A stretch of DNA of 64,000 bases from Muricea muricata (lineage: Eukaryota; Cnidaria; Anthozoa; Malacalcyonacea; Plexauridae): positions 2,790,501-2,854,500 of the forward strand of contig OY979730.1 of assembly GCA_963855995.1 (NCBI GenBank), read 5' to 3'. The translations under genes were made by a program, and so were the position numbers. Of the stretch, positions 10,872-25,800 are shown piece by piece (position 1 is the first letter of the stretch; every line of letters begins with the position of its first letter). The notes under the pieces are model-generated. The model saw only the letters and a program-made list of their open reading frames with translations. It was not told the origin of the DNA and did no database searches.

Positions 10872-13800
10872 CTAAAACGTTCGCAGATAAACATGGCCAT
10901 AGGTAAGGCAAGATATGTGAAACATATCATGAATAACAATAATCTGACCTGAACTTCTTCAACACTTGATCTTAGTTTACGTATTCCTTCCCCATGTTTT
11001 CTGTTGTCCTTCCACGTTCCTCTAAACACGTGTCCAGCGTGTGATTTTTCCTCGCCTTGACCGTGTTTCTAGGAAATAAAATGGGGCATTCTTTAGATAA
11101 TGTCACTCTCATCTAATTTTTCTCATACTTAATTTTAGCTTGAGGTAATAACCAATTTTCGCAGTGACAAAAGCGAAATGTGCAACTAGGAACGAAACTA
11201 TAGAACACTGAAGCAAGACGTTTCAGCATAGATTGTATTTAACAATTATTCACCAAAGGCGAAGCGATTATTGGGAATATTCACCGAAACGAAGTCGAGA
11301 TGAATATTCACCATAATTACTGAGCCTGAAGCGAATAATTGTTTTAGTATAATTTCGTTAGTAAAACGTGTACAAAATGCACTTCTTTTATGAATACAGT
11401 TTACGCCGGAAAATTCTTAAGTAAAGACTAAAGTTTATTTGTAATTTTTAAATAGTGAAAAAAGTATTTAATAAGTTATTTGAAGACGTTCCATTACCTT
11501 AAGATAGTCAGTAACATCAAAGTTTGTTTATATTCTTTGACTTTGTATCAATGCATTTTTTCTCCATTTGTTAATTTAGGCAAAAGTATAAAACATCAAA
11601 ACCACATTCACTGGCGACCATTTTGAAAAAATGCCAACTAGCAAATAATGCCTCATATTTACTGATCAGGCAATCAATCAAAATAGTTGAAAACGATTAT
11701 GAACCAAAGAAATTATACTAAAGTTTGATATCTACTAGATAACTGTAGATATCTTACTATGTGTAACTGCACGATTGTAATGACTAGCAATGAGTGAATC
11801 AGTGTAACAAGAAATGCACAGTTAAGAAGCAGATTATATGTTGCTAAACACTCAGTGAAGGTATATGTAACTTGGAACAACTTAGTTTCAAATAGAAACT
11901 GGCATATAATACTGGCAAATGTCACATGGAAAATTTTGAGGATGTGCATGGCACATGTTTCTGCTGCGCAACTTTGTTCCAAAATCATTGCAGTGTGCGG
12001 TAAAAAATTTAAAAAATTCTAAAGTCAGGTCTACACTCTGCAATGTAAGAGCAAGGTGAATGAATCATTGCTAATATAACGTACCATATCTGTCTTCCAA
12101 CTTCCGTCGTATCGAGTACGATATGAAATTTCTATACCAGATCCTTCTCTCATTCCACAGGACCAATCACCTAGGATGACAACAATGGCTCATTTCAATG
12201 CTCGATCACCTTTAGTTTCAAATACATTTCAGCGGTAAAACAATATATTAAACTTATAATATCAAAACTCAGATAAACTGAGTTAGATAATATTCTACCT
12301 TGGTACGAGTAGTCTGTATTTGGATCATTGAAAACACCATTACCGTCGAACTAAAAGAATAACAACAGAGGGTAAATACCAACGTATAATGATCATCAGC
12401 TTTATCATGAGCTTTACAAAAAACTGCTTGTGATTCGTCCTTTAGAAAACGATTTTCTATAGTATATTGTGTTTCATTCTTATAACTAACCATTCATAAA
12501 GTCTGTTTGTTTAAGCCGGTGGGGAGCCAAAGCAGTTGCAAATATTTTTGATATGGAAAGAGCTTAAACCTACAGTGGAAGGGTGATGGGCCCTCTGTCT
12601 CATAACCAATGCACATACACGACTTTCCTGTAGCTGTTGTAGCGTATACAAGATTAGCGTATACTAGATTAACCTTACCAGATTCAGTTGGATAGGCTTG
12701 GACATTCCCCCCTGTTTTAAAGATTTGCCACACTTAGAACAGGAGGGGCTGGTCCGGTAAAATAATTTGCATATATGGTCACAGTGATCACATCCACACA
12801 TAGACCAACGTGACCAACCTTATCAAATTTCCACTCTCCGACATAAAGAACATTATTTGGATAAATAAGCTGCCCTCGACCATGACGGAATCCAAGGTAA
12901 TATTCGCCTGGAAAGAATAACATGATAGTCTCGCAAAAGGCTAAAATTTAGGCTTTTAACAAATAGACACACGACGGGTAATTTAAATGTTTAATATGAA
13001 AAACTACAAGAAAATAATAAACTAACTCACAACCATTGACATGTATTAATGCTGGATAGCACATCTATTGTTGGGTTTTGAAACCGGAAGTACGTCATAT
13101 TTTTAGACTTGCCGCCATGTTGGATGGCCCCACTTGCGCATCGATGCTATACATTTCTATTACAGGATGTATGGTTTTCATTTTGAAATAAAAAATTACA
13201 TTTTTAAGGCAAAAGCTCTCGAAGAAATCAGTTTTCTGACAGAAACGACATCGATTCACTCCTTAAGTAGGGCCATTCAACATGGCCGCCGATCTCAAAA
13301 TATGACGTGTTTCCGGCTTCAATTTTATTTGCGTTTTGTATTACGATGCACTATCCAGTCTTAATACAAATCAACGCTCACAACGTGTTTGTTTATCGCC
13401 GCCATCTTGTTTTTTACGTACCCCTTATCCCTCGCTATCCCACACACTCACTTTCTATCGTTAAAACTCACTTATTAAAAAGATTCAGATTTGACTTCCT
13501 CCACCACTACCACTACCTTTTCCTGATTTTTAAACGATTTGATTGGTTAACCGGGTAGGTCCGACACATCTGATTGGCTGAAAGTTAGATTAAGGTAGCG
13601 CTAGACGTATTGGAAGCCAAATCTGAACCTCTTTAAGGTGGCTCGATAGTCTAACTCATAGCACATAATACTTCTTTCGCCATAGAATCTTTTATAGTGC
13701 GCGTGTAAAGTTTAGTTTAGGTCGTTGCATAGCTCTACTGGTTGTCTTCATGATTGGAAAAGTTTTATAGGTATGGTGTGGAGATTATGCAAATGAAATT

Positions 13801-16800
13801 ATAATTAGAATCGAGTTCCAACAAGAAACTTGATTTCTATGTTCAGGCAAACTTTGAAGAAATTCTTTTTTAAATACAGCAAGCAGTGCTATAGAGCTGT
13901 GCAATGACCTAAAATGAAGCTCAAGCATTCACTACAAAACATTTAATCGTAGAGACATAAAATTTCTAATGAATTCTGACTATCGAGGCACCTTAATATC
14001 ACAGAAGGGTGAATACATGGAGAGTTTCAGGCCGGTTCTCCAGGTTGTAAGGCCGTCATTTTATAAAACACAAAACAGGCTAACAGGCGTACATACCCTC
14101 GTATATACGTTTATCTTTGAAAACGGTTTTACCGTGACCACCGGGCTATAAGGATTGAAATAGTAGTTGGAAATTTACAGGAAATTGAGCAAGTCGTGGA
14201 GATGGTAAAGATAATATGTCGCATACCAGACCATTTTCCCACTCCCCCTCGTAGACTGATCCATCTTTATAATACATGGTTCCTTTGCCCTGCATTGTAT
14301 CAGATTGCCACTGACCATTGTATGTATCACCGTGGGCGTACATCAACTGTCCTTTTCCAACTCTCTGAAATTTAACTTGAACTGTTAAGAGTATTGATAT
14401 TGATCCTTCAACATTAAAATATTCTTAATGTAGGCCCTTCTGCCTTGTGGGAGTTTTAAACCAAAGAATTCTAAGACAAGTAGGATTTCCAAACCAAAGA
14501 ATAAGGCAAAAGCATTATATTTCTATAACACGCAAAATATTGTCAAGTATTCGAAATGCAGAAAGGTCTATTTGTGCAAATATACAACATAACATTTTTT
14601 GGGCAAACACCAGCTATGATGATCAGGATTTGTTACTGCCCTTTTGAAACAAATGTCGTCTTTGTTGTTCGTGACCTCATCTTTAGGAAACCAACTTTTA
14701 TAGGCAATTTACGTTATAACCAACCATACACAAAGCCTGTTAGTATAGGTTTTTGGCGACCCAATTAAAAGTCTTCATGCAAACACTTACAGCAAGCACG
14801 TACCTTATTTTTGTACCACGTTCCAGTATATTCATCCCCGTTGGGGTAGGTCATTTTTCCTTGCCCATTCATAAAATCATTATTCCATTGTCCGTCGTAG
14901 ACAGTGCCGTTCACGAGTTTGAGATAGCCACTTCCATGACGCTAAGTTAAAAGAATCATACGTAAATTATAAGTAATGTTTCACCAAGCTTTACAGTGCG
15001 TCTGCTATAAGCAGGGCCACATAGATAAAACCCGCGAAAAGTCCACCGCTATCGTGGATAGCGCGGTTTAGATATGGGTATAAGCCTGTTTCCTCAACAG
15101 TGTGCCCACCGGCCCACATTAACGACTCTACATTGATTAAAACTTAGAAAATAAATTCTAAACGCAAGAAATACAACTCACCAATTCATTGACCCACTCG
15201 CCAGTGTATTCGTCTCCATTGAAATATTTCATTCGACCAAAGCCACAAATACGATCGTTTAAAAATTCACCTCTGTGAAAAGAACAGACACAATAATACA
15301 CACTTGAGTACACGCTATGACAGCCTGTTGTTCAAACATAAATTTGATCGTATCAAGAGGTATCCCTGTAAGTTCAGCATCACGGCGATGTTAGACAGAG
15401 ATGTTAGCCTACTCGAGAAAAAACAAGCGGTGTTGCAGTGTTTTAAGATGCAAATTATAAATGAAGCGAACTAGGCCATTAAACTTACTGGTATTCGTTA
15501 CCATTGGGCATAAACATGTGTCCCTGACCATTTCTCTGAAATGAATATACACATATACAGATATAAGTAATACAAACAGTCCAGAACAAGAAACCTTGTT
15601 ATAAGTTTTTTTTTGTAAGTTTGCAAGGTTTGCCATGGAAACACCAGGTAAAATTGAAAAATCTCACCCGAGCCGGACGTTGGAACCCAGTAATATTATT
15701 ATCAGATCATTGTATCCAATAAATTACTGGGATTGTTGCGGTTACGGTTTGGGTCAAGGTTCATTTTATATGCATGAAATGACAATTCCAATAAGTATTG
15801 GACTTATCAAACGTTGTAACCAGTAATTATATTGGGTCACAACGATCTGATCGGTTGAAAATTTAATTTTCAATAAATTTTCGTGGCGTTTCCACAAAAC
15901 GTTAATAAACCTTGCTGTTCTTCCACTGGCCTTTATAGATCAAACCACTTGAACACGTCATTTCACCGGTTCCTTCAACTTCATTGTTGCACATTTCACC
16001 AACATAACGATCGGTATTAGCAAAATTGATTACTCCCTATATATAAAGAACAAAGTTTAATAAGCTGTGATTGACGTTCAGATTAGTCTATCACTACTAA
16101 ATTATCATTCTAATTATTATTTATTTTAATTACAGACCAATCAAGTACAACCTACCATGCCGTGCATTTTTCCATCTCGCCACTGTCCATCATAAACATC
16201 ATTATTTACATAGGTTTGTCTTCCTTTACCCTCTGAAGATGATAAACATTTAAATTGTGAACACATGAACACTCTCATCTTTTTCGTTCAATTTTGCTCT
16301 TCTTCCATTTTGTTCTCTTTTTATTCACCACACACAAAACACTTTCACCCACTTTCTTTTTCATTCTACCAGTTCCACAATGTCTTCTTTAACTTATTCC
16401 TATACTTCCATCTTAGGAACGTCCGTTCCATTCTTTACATTAGGGACCTTACGATATATAGGACGGCAACGGCGAGAAAACACTTTATGATATAGCTTAG
16501 CAAAGCATAGAAATTGTTTATCATCAATCGCATAAGTTGAGTTAACACATGTTACAACACTTTGGTTGAAGACATGAGCTACATGTTTGAGAAGAGTTCT
16601 TAACTAGATCGAATTCAAAACTCCACCAGCTAAATTCAATACGCCTGCGTTAATACAATACGTAAAAATATTTGATTTGCCGTCGTCAACAATACGAGAC
16701 CCGCTTTTCAAATATTCAAATGCATTGTTCACAACTATAATTATTCACTTCTTTGCAATTGACTGTTTGTCTTAGGACGTTGCCTTCACGTTGTCGTTCT

Positions 16801-19800
16801 GTAAATCGTAAGGTCCCTATTTATCATCTGACCCCTCCCCCTCACTCAACATCTCAACATAAATGCCCAAGTAATAAAGGCAGATATGTCCACCCTTCCC
16901 AGCAAACATGTTGTAAAGTTTCTAACATGAAATATTTCAAGATCATCTGACCTTTCTTATCAGCGACCCAGTTCCCCTCGTATTTCTCTCCCGTGTAATA
17001 TGTCAGTCTACCACGGCCTTCGCGCTCGTCGTCAGCCCAGGATCCCTTAAAATGAAAACAAAATAAAATACAGAAAGAAACTATATATACAGAGGCAATT
17101 CATTTTCTGTCAAACTGTGGTTTATACAGCCTAAACAGACACAAGTTGCATACTGCACTTTATTTACATCAAGCAAGATCAGTGAAATACATTGCAAAGC
17201 ATAATCCAAGAAATAACATCTTGAAACAAACTGAGCCAGCGCAGTTTTAAGACGCTAATCTTGAAATTGTCAAATGGTATTGGTTTAAGTTGAGTTGAAT
17301 TGTTGATATGTTTTGTACCTCGTAACGAGTTCTGTTAGGCCAGGCCATGACGCCATGGCCGTGTCTCTTGCCATTTACATATTCCCCACAATAGACGCTA
17401 CCATCAAAGTACGTATCGGAAGCCTTTCGTTTACCTGAAAGTGGACCACAAATGATGTGAATATCATCTATTTTATCCAGAAGTAAATTTACTTCAAGAA
17501 AATGTGGAGATAGCGTAGCCAGGTTGAGACATAATTAAAATACACGTTCTCTGACCAAGTTCTCAGAGTAAATCTGCGTTAACTCGTCGAAGGCTACAGT
17601 TAGGTAGCCGAAATCTTGTTCAATAAAATATTTAGTCAGACAACGTGTATTTTTATTAAATTTACCTCGTTGGTTTACGTAAGAAAAAAGTATTTAGTTT
17701 TAACGTTTAGTTCATAAAGTATTTAGTCTTAAGGAAGTAATTCTTTACAAACTATTATTTGTAACAAAGTACGACTTTTGCTTAATATTTATTCTTTTAT
17801 TTCGTTTTTATTGCGAAGTTATTCTTAAAGTAAAGTCATCGGTGAATGGACAGACTAGTGAAAATGATGATCTTACCAGTTGGAAGACAGAAAGGAAAAC
17901 GATTTAGAGAAAAGGTACAACAAGTCAACTGCAGCAGCAGCATTGCTATCACATCAGGTTACATGTAGCAATAAATCAACAACATTTTAATACGAGGGCT
18001 TGCTGTGTGTACTTACTGATATCCATCGCATCCGGGTCGTCACAATCAGGTCCATATAATAAGGTAACAATAGCTGTCCTCAACTTCTGTATCCATATGC
18101 GTTTATCCGTCCTTGAGCATGCGTACATTGTATATGGACGATGTGGAGTGTACAATTCAATCGCATCACATTTAGCTAGAAAATATATAGTTTATCTAAT
18201 GTAATGTTCTTGGTAGAGTATAGAGCAACGGACAAGTGTTGTAAAAAAGTACCCGACAAACTGAATAAAAATAAGGTTGATTTGGCTTGAACTACAGTAT
18301 TCATATTCCACACGATACTGTTTCAAAATCTCGTGCGATCACATGTGAAATTCATGCGATCACATGTGAAATTCATGCGATCACATGTGACATTCATACG
18401 ATGACATGTGAAATTCATGTGATCACATGTGAAATTAATGTAAAACATGTGATTTTAGAACAGGCCATGTGAAACTTTTGTAAGGCAAGGGTAAGGCAAG
18501 GCTGCTTTTGGCTTTGTACAGCTACCTTATTAACAACAATGTACTTGTTCTTACTAGTTTGAGGGTCTTGTTTTTTCAAATCATCAAACCATAGCGTTCT
18601 CAGTTCCAATGTCATTTCAATTTCGCTGCGATCTTTCGATCCTTGCACAGCAAACACCATAATGTCATTAAAAAGAAGGCACTGCAAGGAAAAGTAACAA
18701 GTGAAACTGCCATTTAATGCCTGGTTTCCATTGATAAAATCCTTTTTGAAAGGCTCCCTTTGTGTAAAAATATTAGTAATATAACACCATCGTCAAACCT
18801 TGTAAGGTCTTTTTGGACTCATCAAACACACTTCAGCCTCTTTTAACAAAGTTCGTCCTTTGACTTCATAAGCCTAAAAGGAAAGAACAACGGTAAAGAT
18901 TTATGTTTCTGTTCTTAAAGAGGCAACAAAAATCAAAACCAACGATCTCAGTGGTAAGAGCTGTATGTGCACGAGAACTTTGCTTTGGTTTTACCTTGAG
19001 ACCAATTACTGTCGATCTTAATTCTTGCATCGCTTTCTTTCCATGAACTTCTTGCAATTGGCTGTTGATGTATTCAGCCACCTTGTTCTGCAGGGAAAAT
19101 CGATGTTAGCTGACACACAAAGTATTTGAAAACGAAGTTGAAAGCATAAAGGAAAATGAACTGTACCATTCTTGTTAAACTATTTTGTATTGCATTGTAA
19201 TCTGGATGGGACGATGGCGTCTTCTTGTACAAATCCTGTAATAGAGGCGAAGAGTGAAAAATTGGAAGAATTCTAAAAGGTTAAAACAGGGAGGGGTCTA
19301 ACATGACCTGATGGTTGTGAAAGGAAAGCGGGGGGGGGGTTCTGCCAGCCCTGATGACTATAGTCAAGTATTTAAGCTGTGTTAGTCTTATTTATCACGT
19401 ATTTAAGCTGTGTTAGTTGTATTTCAAATCACTGCACTTCAAAGTATTTAAATGACAGTTATCTATAATATGTAATTCATTATGTCTATAATATTCTCTG
19501 CTTTAGATGCACCTCTCAGCTAAATATCTTCTAATTGCTAGTGGAAATGATTCACATATCGAAATTCAAGCCAGGAACAGTTGAGAAAAATTCATCATCA
19601 ACTACATGTCTTCCACCAGGAACCAAAGCTACGCCTTTGCGTAAATCATCGCAAGATATAATTCAATCTTCACCTTTAGTAATAGAAGATAACGTGGTAT
19701 CCTTTGAACAATTGTGATCAAATATGCGGGAAGATCCAATCCTGGTTGGCATAAAGGATCCTGATAACACGTCTATATTGAAGAAAATAAGCACAGGAAA

Positions 19801-22800
19801 TCGTAAGTGCGGCATTATAAATATGTTATTGTATACATACTTAGAAATTGAAGTATTCTCTAGTTTTGTCCAAATTTACAAAGCACACCTTCAGGAAACG
19901 GTCAAACTCTTTGTTTTTCCTGATTTTTTGTTTTAACAAAGAATCAGCTTGGTCAAAATTCTTGCAATACTCTGCGTAGATCTTGAATCTTTCTTCCTAA
20001 ACATGAAAGGACAATATTCCTGCAGTTGTGGCATTTAACAATAGTGGACGCATCCTCCAAAGGAGAGTTCATAAACACTTACCATGTCTGTAAATAATTT
20101 TGCAATACATTGTTCGCTGCTCCAGTGTTTAACTTTTTCCCACAATAAGAACAGCAAATCTTTATTCACAGCAAATATACTAAGAATACAAAACATAACG
20201 ATTGTGTACAAGAGTCCTAACGTAAATCCGTGGCTTAGGTTGACTCTGACAGCCACCATATATGACTCATGTCTGACCTGAGACCACAGTGAACACACTT
20301 GAACGAGGTCAAACGACGACGAATTCACAGTCACGAATTAACACGAGGGACATTTTAGGCTCATTTTTGAAAAATATTGTAAAAGAATGAGTGTTTAGGC
20401 TATATTTACACTTCAATGAAATACATGATTGTGTTGAAAGGCATCAAGTAGAGCGGCTAACTAAGAGTGATTGCCAACTCTCATCAACATGCATGAACTG
20501 CACAATAACCTACTCATTGAGATTGGAAAAAATCGCATCCACGTCCCTCTCGTCCATTTTGCCAGCCAGCATTGGTTTCTTAAACAACTAGAAAACACAA
20601 CAAGATGCATGATTTATTTCCGTTTGAACAGGCAATAAAACTTGATTGAAATATATTTGAAGCGAAACCAGGATTATTCGTAGTAAGTTTGTAGATGTTT
20701 TCTCGTCGTAAAGATTTATTTAGAACGAGCTTTTGACTGCCAATCTGCACTCTTCGTGCTAATCTGCAGTCTTCGACAGGTAGATAAAAGCTTGTGATAA
20801 ATAAATCTTTACAACCAGAGAATGTCTACAAACTTGACGTTTCCGTCAGTATTCAAATACCAAGCCACTTGTAAGTAGAATCTTCAATCCATTTTTTAAA
20901 TATACTATCTTAGTTTTGAACACTAGATATTGTATTACCAGTATGGCAGCGATTTTACAAAAAAAAGCACCTTTTTTGAAATACTCAGCAATAACTGGCA
21001 GATAATGAAGTTTGAAAACATGCCAATTACCTAAGTGACTGTTTACCATTGTAATTTCTAATTTTCTTAGCATCCAGTTAAAAATTAGGATACCAAGCTG
21101 ATGATACCCAGTATCGAAAATTAAAATGTGATATCCACGAGAATTCTGTGCAAGTTTCAATCCCTGAAACTTATTAATAAAAGTTACTATTTGGCACTCC
21201 TAGATAATTCTTACAAAGTGAAGACCATACCTCTATCATTGTTTCCAGGCCTCTCACATATGTCCTCTCGGTTGTAAAGAGTTCGAGGACAATCTGTGAT
21301 CTTCTGTCTGTGAGGAAGTTTGGAAAGGTAACTGGAACCATGTCTGTGATTAGTGATACAGGTTCTGCTGCCTAGAAATGCAACAATTGAATAGTAATTA
21401 GTACAATTAATCAATGATGTTCATTTAACGATTTGCAGAATCTTCTTGAATTTATAAACATGCTTGAAAGTGATTTGAGACATCATGTCAAGTTACTATA
21501 CTGGTACCATAGCAATATCGCAAAGGACAATAGGTAGCATTACGAAAACGTCTTAAAATGTTTTGGAATGGCTAAAAATAGAGACTTATTTGGTCTTTCG
21601 AGTGAAGTTTCAAGTGATTTTGAGACATCTGATGAAGTCTGATTACCACAAAATTCACAATTGATTCTAGAAATCATGGCAATACCACATGGAACCATAA
21701 GTGAAAAATTAGAAAAGTCTTAACATGAAACATTTTTGAGCATAATGAATGAATACAAACATTTTCTGGCCAAATAATTATTATATCAAGCTTTCAGCTG
21801 CCAGACTGCAGCCTTCAACAGAAAACAGGAAAAAATATTTGTGTGCATAATACTGGCCACATCTCTTCAATTTTTTCATGTTTTCAGCAGTCACAAAATT
21901 GTAATACTCCACCTCAAATTTAAGTGATGGCATTCTGAAGGTTGAGGAAGATCGCCTGGGTAGTTGTGAGCGTCCAAGAACGGGCGACATTGCCATGTTG
22001 GTACCAGATGAACTTTCTCCAGGAGATGTTTTAACTTGAAAATAAAACCAGAAACACAATTATTGAGGGGGTTTCTTTAGTTTCCCATTTGCTGATCCCA
22101 CAGCATATGGTACAATTATAGCCACACTACAATACTTGGCCACATAGGGTTAGGGTAAGTGTTAATGTTAGAATTTTGAACTGACCAGGTATTCTATAAC
22201 TACTCCTAGCATATTTTATACATCTCAAACAATGAAAAAAAGGGTGCAGAATTCCAAATACCAATAAATAGCTTGCCTCTAAGGTAGTTGAGTACTGGTA
22301 ATGATCAAAACAAGCCTCATATTCAAAATCATTAATTTGGAACAAAGGCACTTCACTACAAAGTTTTTATTTCTAGATTGAAGTGAAGTGTGGGATGTGT
22401 TTGGTGAAACTCAATCAAAATAACTTCAAAAACTGCAAAATAGGGTTGCTAGAGTTATATTAGATGTAAGCAATGACATAAATCATACAATTGCATTGCA
22501 TATATCAGGTTGGGAAGCACTGTCAATGGAAAGAAAAAAGGCTAAAGCAAGAACGATGTTTAAAATATTAAATAAAATGGGTCCTAAATCACTCATTGAT
22601 TTATTGTCATATAAAAGTGAGAAAGCTGAGTATCATTTTTGAAACATGGCGCAAAGTCTCTGTTTACGAAAACCTCAAACTGATCATAACAAAAAGAGCT
22701 TTATGTATGACATAGCAAAACTTTGGAATTCTATTCTTAAAAACATCAGGAGAAGTAAATCACTTTCTCCCTTTCACTAAAAAACAACACTACTCACATG

Positions 22801-25800
22801 ATCTAATAGAGTAATAAGTATTTAAACTGATGTAAATAGCCTACCAATATCCTCATTAATACTGTGTGATCACTATAGACCTTAAAAGTGTTTACGTTAC
22901 ACGGTTTTCAATGCATATAAATACAAGGTAATTTTTTCCCACATGTTTCTCACATTGCATTGCAATTCATTGTTTAACTTTGGCATGATGTAAGGACTTC
23001 TAACGTCTATTCTTAGCGCATCTTCTTAAACTTACTGTAAATATTGTAAATAGCTATAAGACTATCAATTTTTGTACTTGCACTTGTTTTTGCACACACC
23101 CCTCGTGGAGATCAGCTTTGGTTGACAGTGTCAGCGGGTAAAAAAAACTTTTTCTATCTTCTATCTAAAGCATTGACAGTTTATACAGTACAATTACCTG
23201 GAGAATTTCTTTCTTTCCCTGACAAAAAGACATCTGAAAAACAAAGACAATATTCTGATCAGGGGAAATGAACTTTGAACCATTTTTTTAGAAACTAAAT
23301 AAGAAATATTTAGTGCTGTTTTACACCCAAGTGGCAGGATTCTTCACTCGTTCCCTCTCACCTCCAGAGAAGGAAGCTGCCTTCTTTTTAATGCCGGTAG
23401 CTTTAGCAATTGCATCTTTTGAATCTCTAGAAGTCACAGAGGAATTCCATCGCCCAGTAGGCATTCTTGCACCATCTGTCTGGTCTGAGCAATGAGTGTC
23501 TGACAGTACTTTAGGTTTCTCAACCAGTAACGTTGCACTGTCAAGAGAAATAGTTTCATCACTTATACAGTCTACAAAAACCTCTTCAAACTCACTCTCG
23601 AGTGACTGTGGGAATAACATAGTGTTTCCCGTTTTTGTGGGGGTTGTATCAGACATCACTGATTTGTCAGAAACATTTTCAACAAATATATAATTCAAGT
23701 TCTCATCATTATCTTGTCTTGTTGTCTGTCGTTCATCATTCATTGTTGATTCTGCAACTGCGGATTGATCTAGGGTGAATGTATCAGCCTCTTTTTCACT
23801 TTCATCAGGGTTGTCAAAGTTCTTTAGGTCATTTTTCTCAGTCGAAAAATTTGGAGTGCTCTCCATTATTTGAACTTGGGATGCTTCATCTTTTTCAACA
23901 TCACCACAGTCCTGGTCCATATTTCGTGAATCATTCTTGTTGCTTTCATTCTTCTCCTGTTCGGTAATGTCCTCTTGGGACAACCCTTCAAAACCTGGCA
24001 TGGATAAACGTTTTCTTTCCAAGTGCTTAAATCGTATTGGTGCTTTTGGACTTTCCTCAGAATTAGGATTTTGTGGTGATTCAACACACTCATTCACAAT
24101 TACTGTATCATGCTCGCTCTTACTATTGTCAATATTAAGAGACATTTCTTTTTCACCGGCTTTATTTTTAGTTCTAGCATTAGAAATGACAGTACCACAT
24201 TCATTTTCTGTTTTCTCACGCTTTACTTTTGCTTTTTCGACCTGGTATGTCCTGTCGCGCAAGAACACTTCTCGGTCAACAAGATTTTTGGATCTGAAGT
24301 CGGACTTAAGGATTGGGTTCGATATCTCGACACATTTGACATTATTTATCGGTTCAGTCTCAGCAGAATCTCGAGGCCTCTTAAAGAGTTTCCGAATCGA
24401 GTTCATTCTGTTTAATTGTGAGTTTCTTGGCAGAGAATTGTTGTCAAAACTTTGCGATTTTCGAAGAGGTTTTTGTTGCTTCTTGCTTTTCATTTCTTTT
24501 GCTCCTTCCTCTGTGGATGTAGATTTTGCACGGAAGAACTTAAGTTTCTTCTTGTCTTTCTTTGGTTTACCTTGGCTGCTCATTTGATCAGTTGACTTGC
24601 TGTCAGGGAGATTTGTAACACCTTTTGCTTTTTTGTTGTTTTGAAACAATCCCTTTTTCTTCTGTTTCTTCTTGATATCGCCAGTAGAACTCCATGAACT
24701 GACTGCAGCCTGCTTTGGCTGACTGCTGCTTAACAACTGGTCTGCACTTTTGGAGCAGGTCGTTGTCCCACTGTCTGTACATTCATCTTGTCCCTCTTGT
24801 GCATCTTCCTTCAAAGCTTTAAGTGTTGTGCATTTTTCCCCATCCTCCATGGCTGAAACGGTTTCAGTCTTTGGGAACTGCGCAAGAATGTCAAGAGCAC
24901 TTGATCTTACAAACGTGTGAGTCACTGTGTTAACTTCTGACAAGTCAAATTCCTTTTTGACCTGAGGATGTGTGCCATTTATAATGCCAGGTGTACCATC
25001 ACTATTTTCATTCCCACTCTAATAAACAGAAATGGCTGTTAATATTCACAAGTACACTCATGTGTATTGGCAATTCTTTAAGTACACATACAATACCCCA
25101 TTTGAACATTTTCTAACTAGTTCACTTGCTCACATTCAACAAAATGAGCACATCACAGTAGAAATAAGAGGAAAATGCTAACTATGCAAGCCTTATGAAT
25201 GCTAAACAGACATGTTTTTGTACAGCATCAGGAAAGTATAGTACTGTATTACATCATATGCAATACTGTGCCCATATACTAACGTATACACACTGTTTGA
25301 ATTTCTATAAAGGTCTTGAAAGATCTTAGACTAGTCACTAAAACACGACACTTGATCTTATGTTAGACAAGATCATTAAAATTCCATTACCAAATTTTAA
25401 GACAGTGAAAGGAAACAGCATACAATACCAAAGAATAATATGAATATTTACTTTTCTTTGCTTAATAATTAAACGATTTGAATATGCTTTAACACTCTCA
25501 AAACACAATGTTTATTTAAAGACACGATTAGGATGTTTGAATAAAAATTTGTGGGAGCAAACAGTCGCAAAACCAAAACAAAACCACAATAATACTTCAG
25601 TTTATATTAAGGTTGATAGCTGATACATATCAAACCAAAAAGAAAACGAAAACTATTTTCATTCATTCCTGGTATAGCCCTATATTACTGTAGGCATAGA
25701 TAAAAATTGCTTTGTCGCATAAAACCTACCTTATCTTGCAATGATCTTTGATCGTCGATGTTTGACAATTCTTCTTCCCAAGGTTCTCTTTCCAGACACT

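Noticed and set aside
18526-18554. Extension of the PH exon to the donor AAG|GTAGCT
   Set aside because: It gives phase 0, but the next exon needs one carried base. Using the stronger donor ACTA|GTAAGA at 18555 restores the PH domain sequence.
20846-21160. 104-codon minus-strand frame between DH exons
   Set aside because: It has an acceptor-like start but does not join in phase with either DH neighbour. The DH sequence is continuous when it is skipped.
23937-24587. 216-codon open frame on the plus strand
   Set aside because: It is antisense to the large N-terminal exon of the DH-PH-MORN gene, which is in phase with conserved domains. The Phe/Ser/Leu-rich content is a typical shadow of Lys/Glu/Ser codons.
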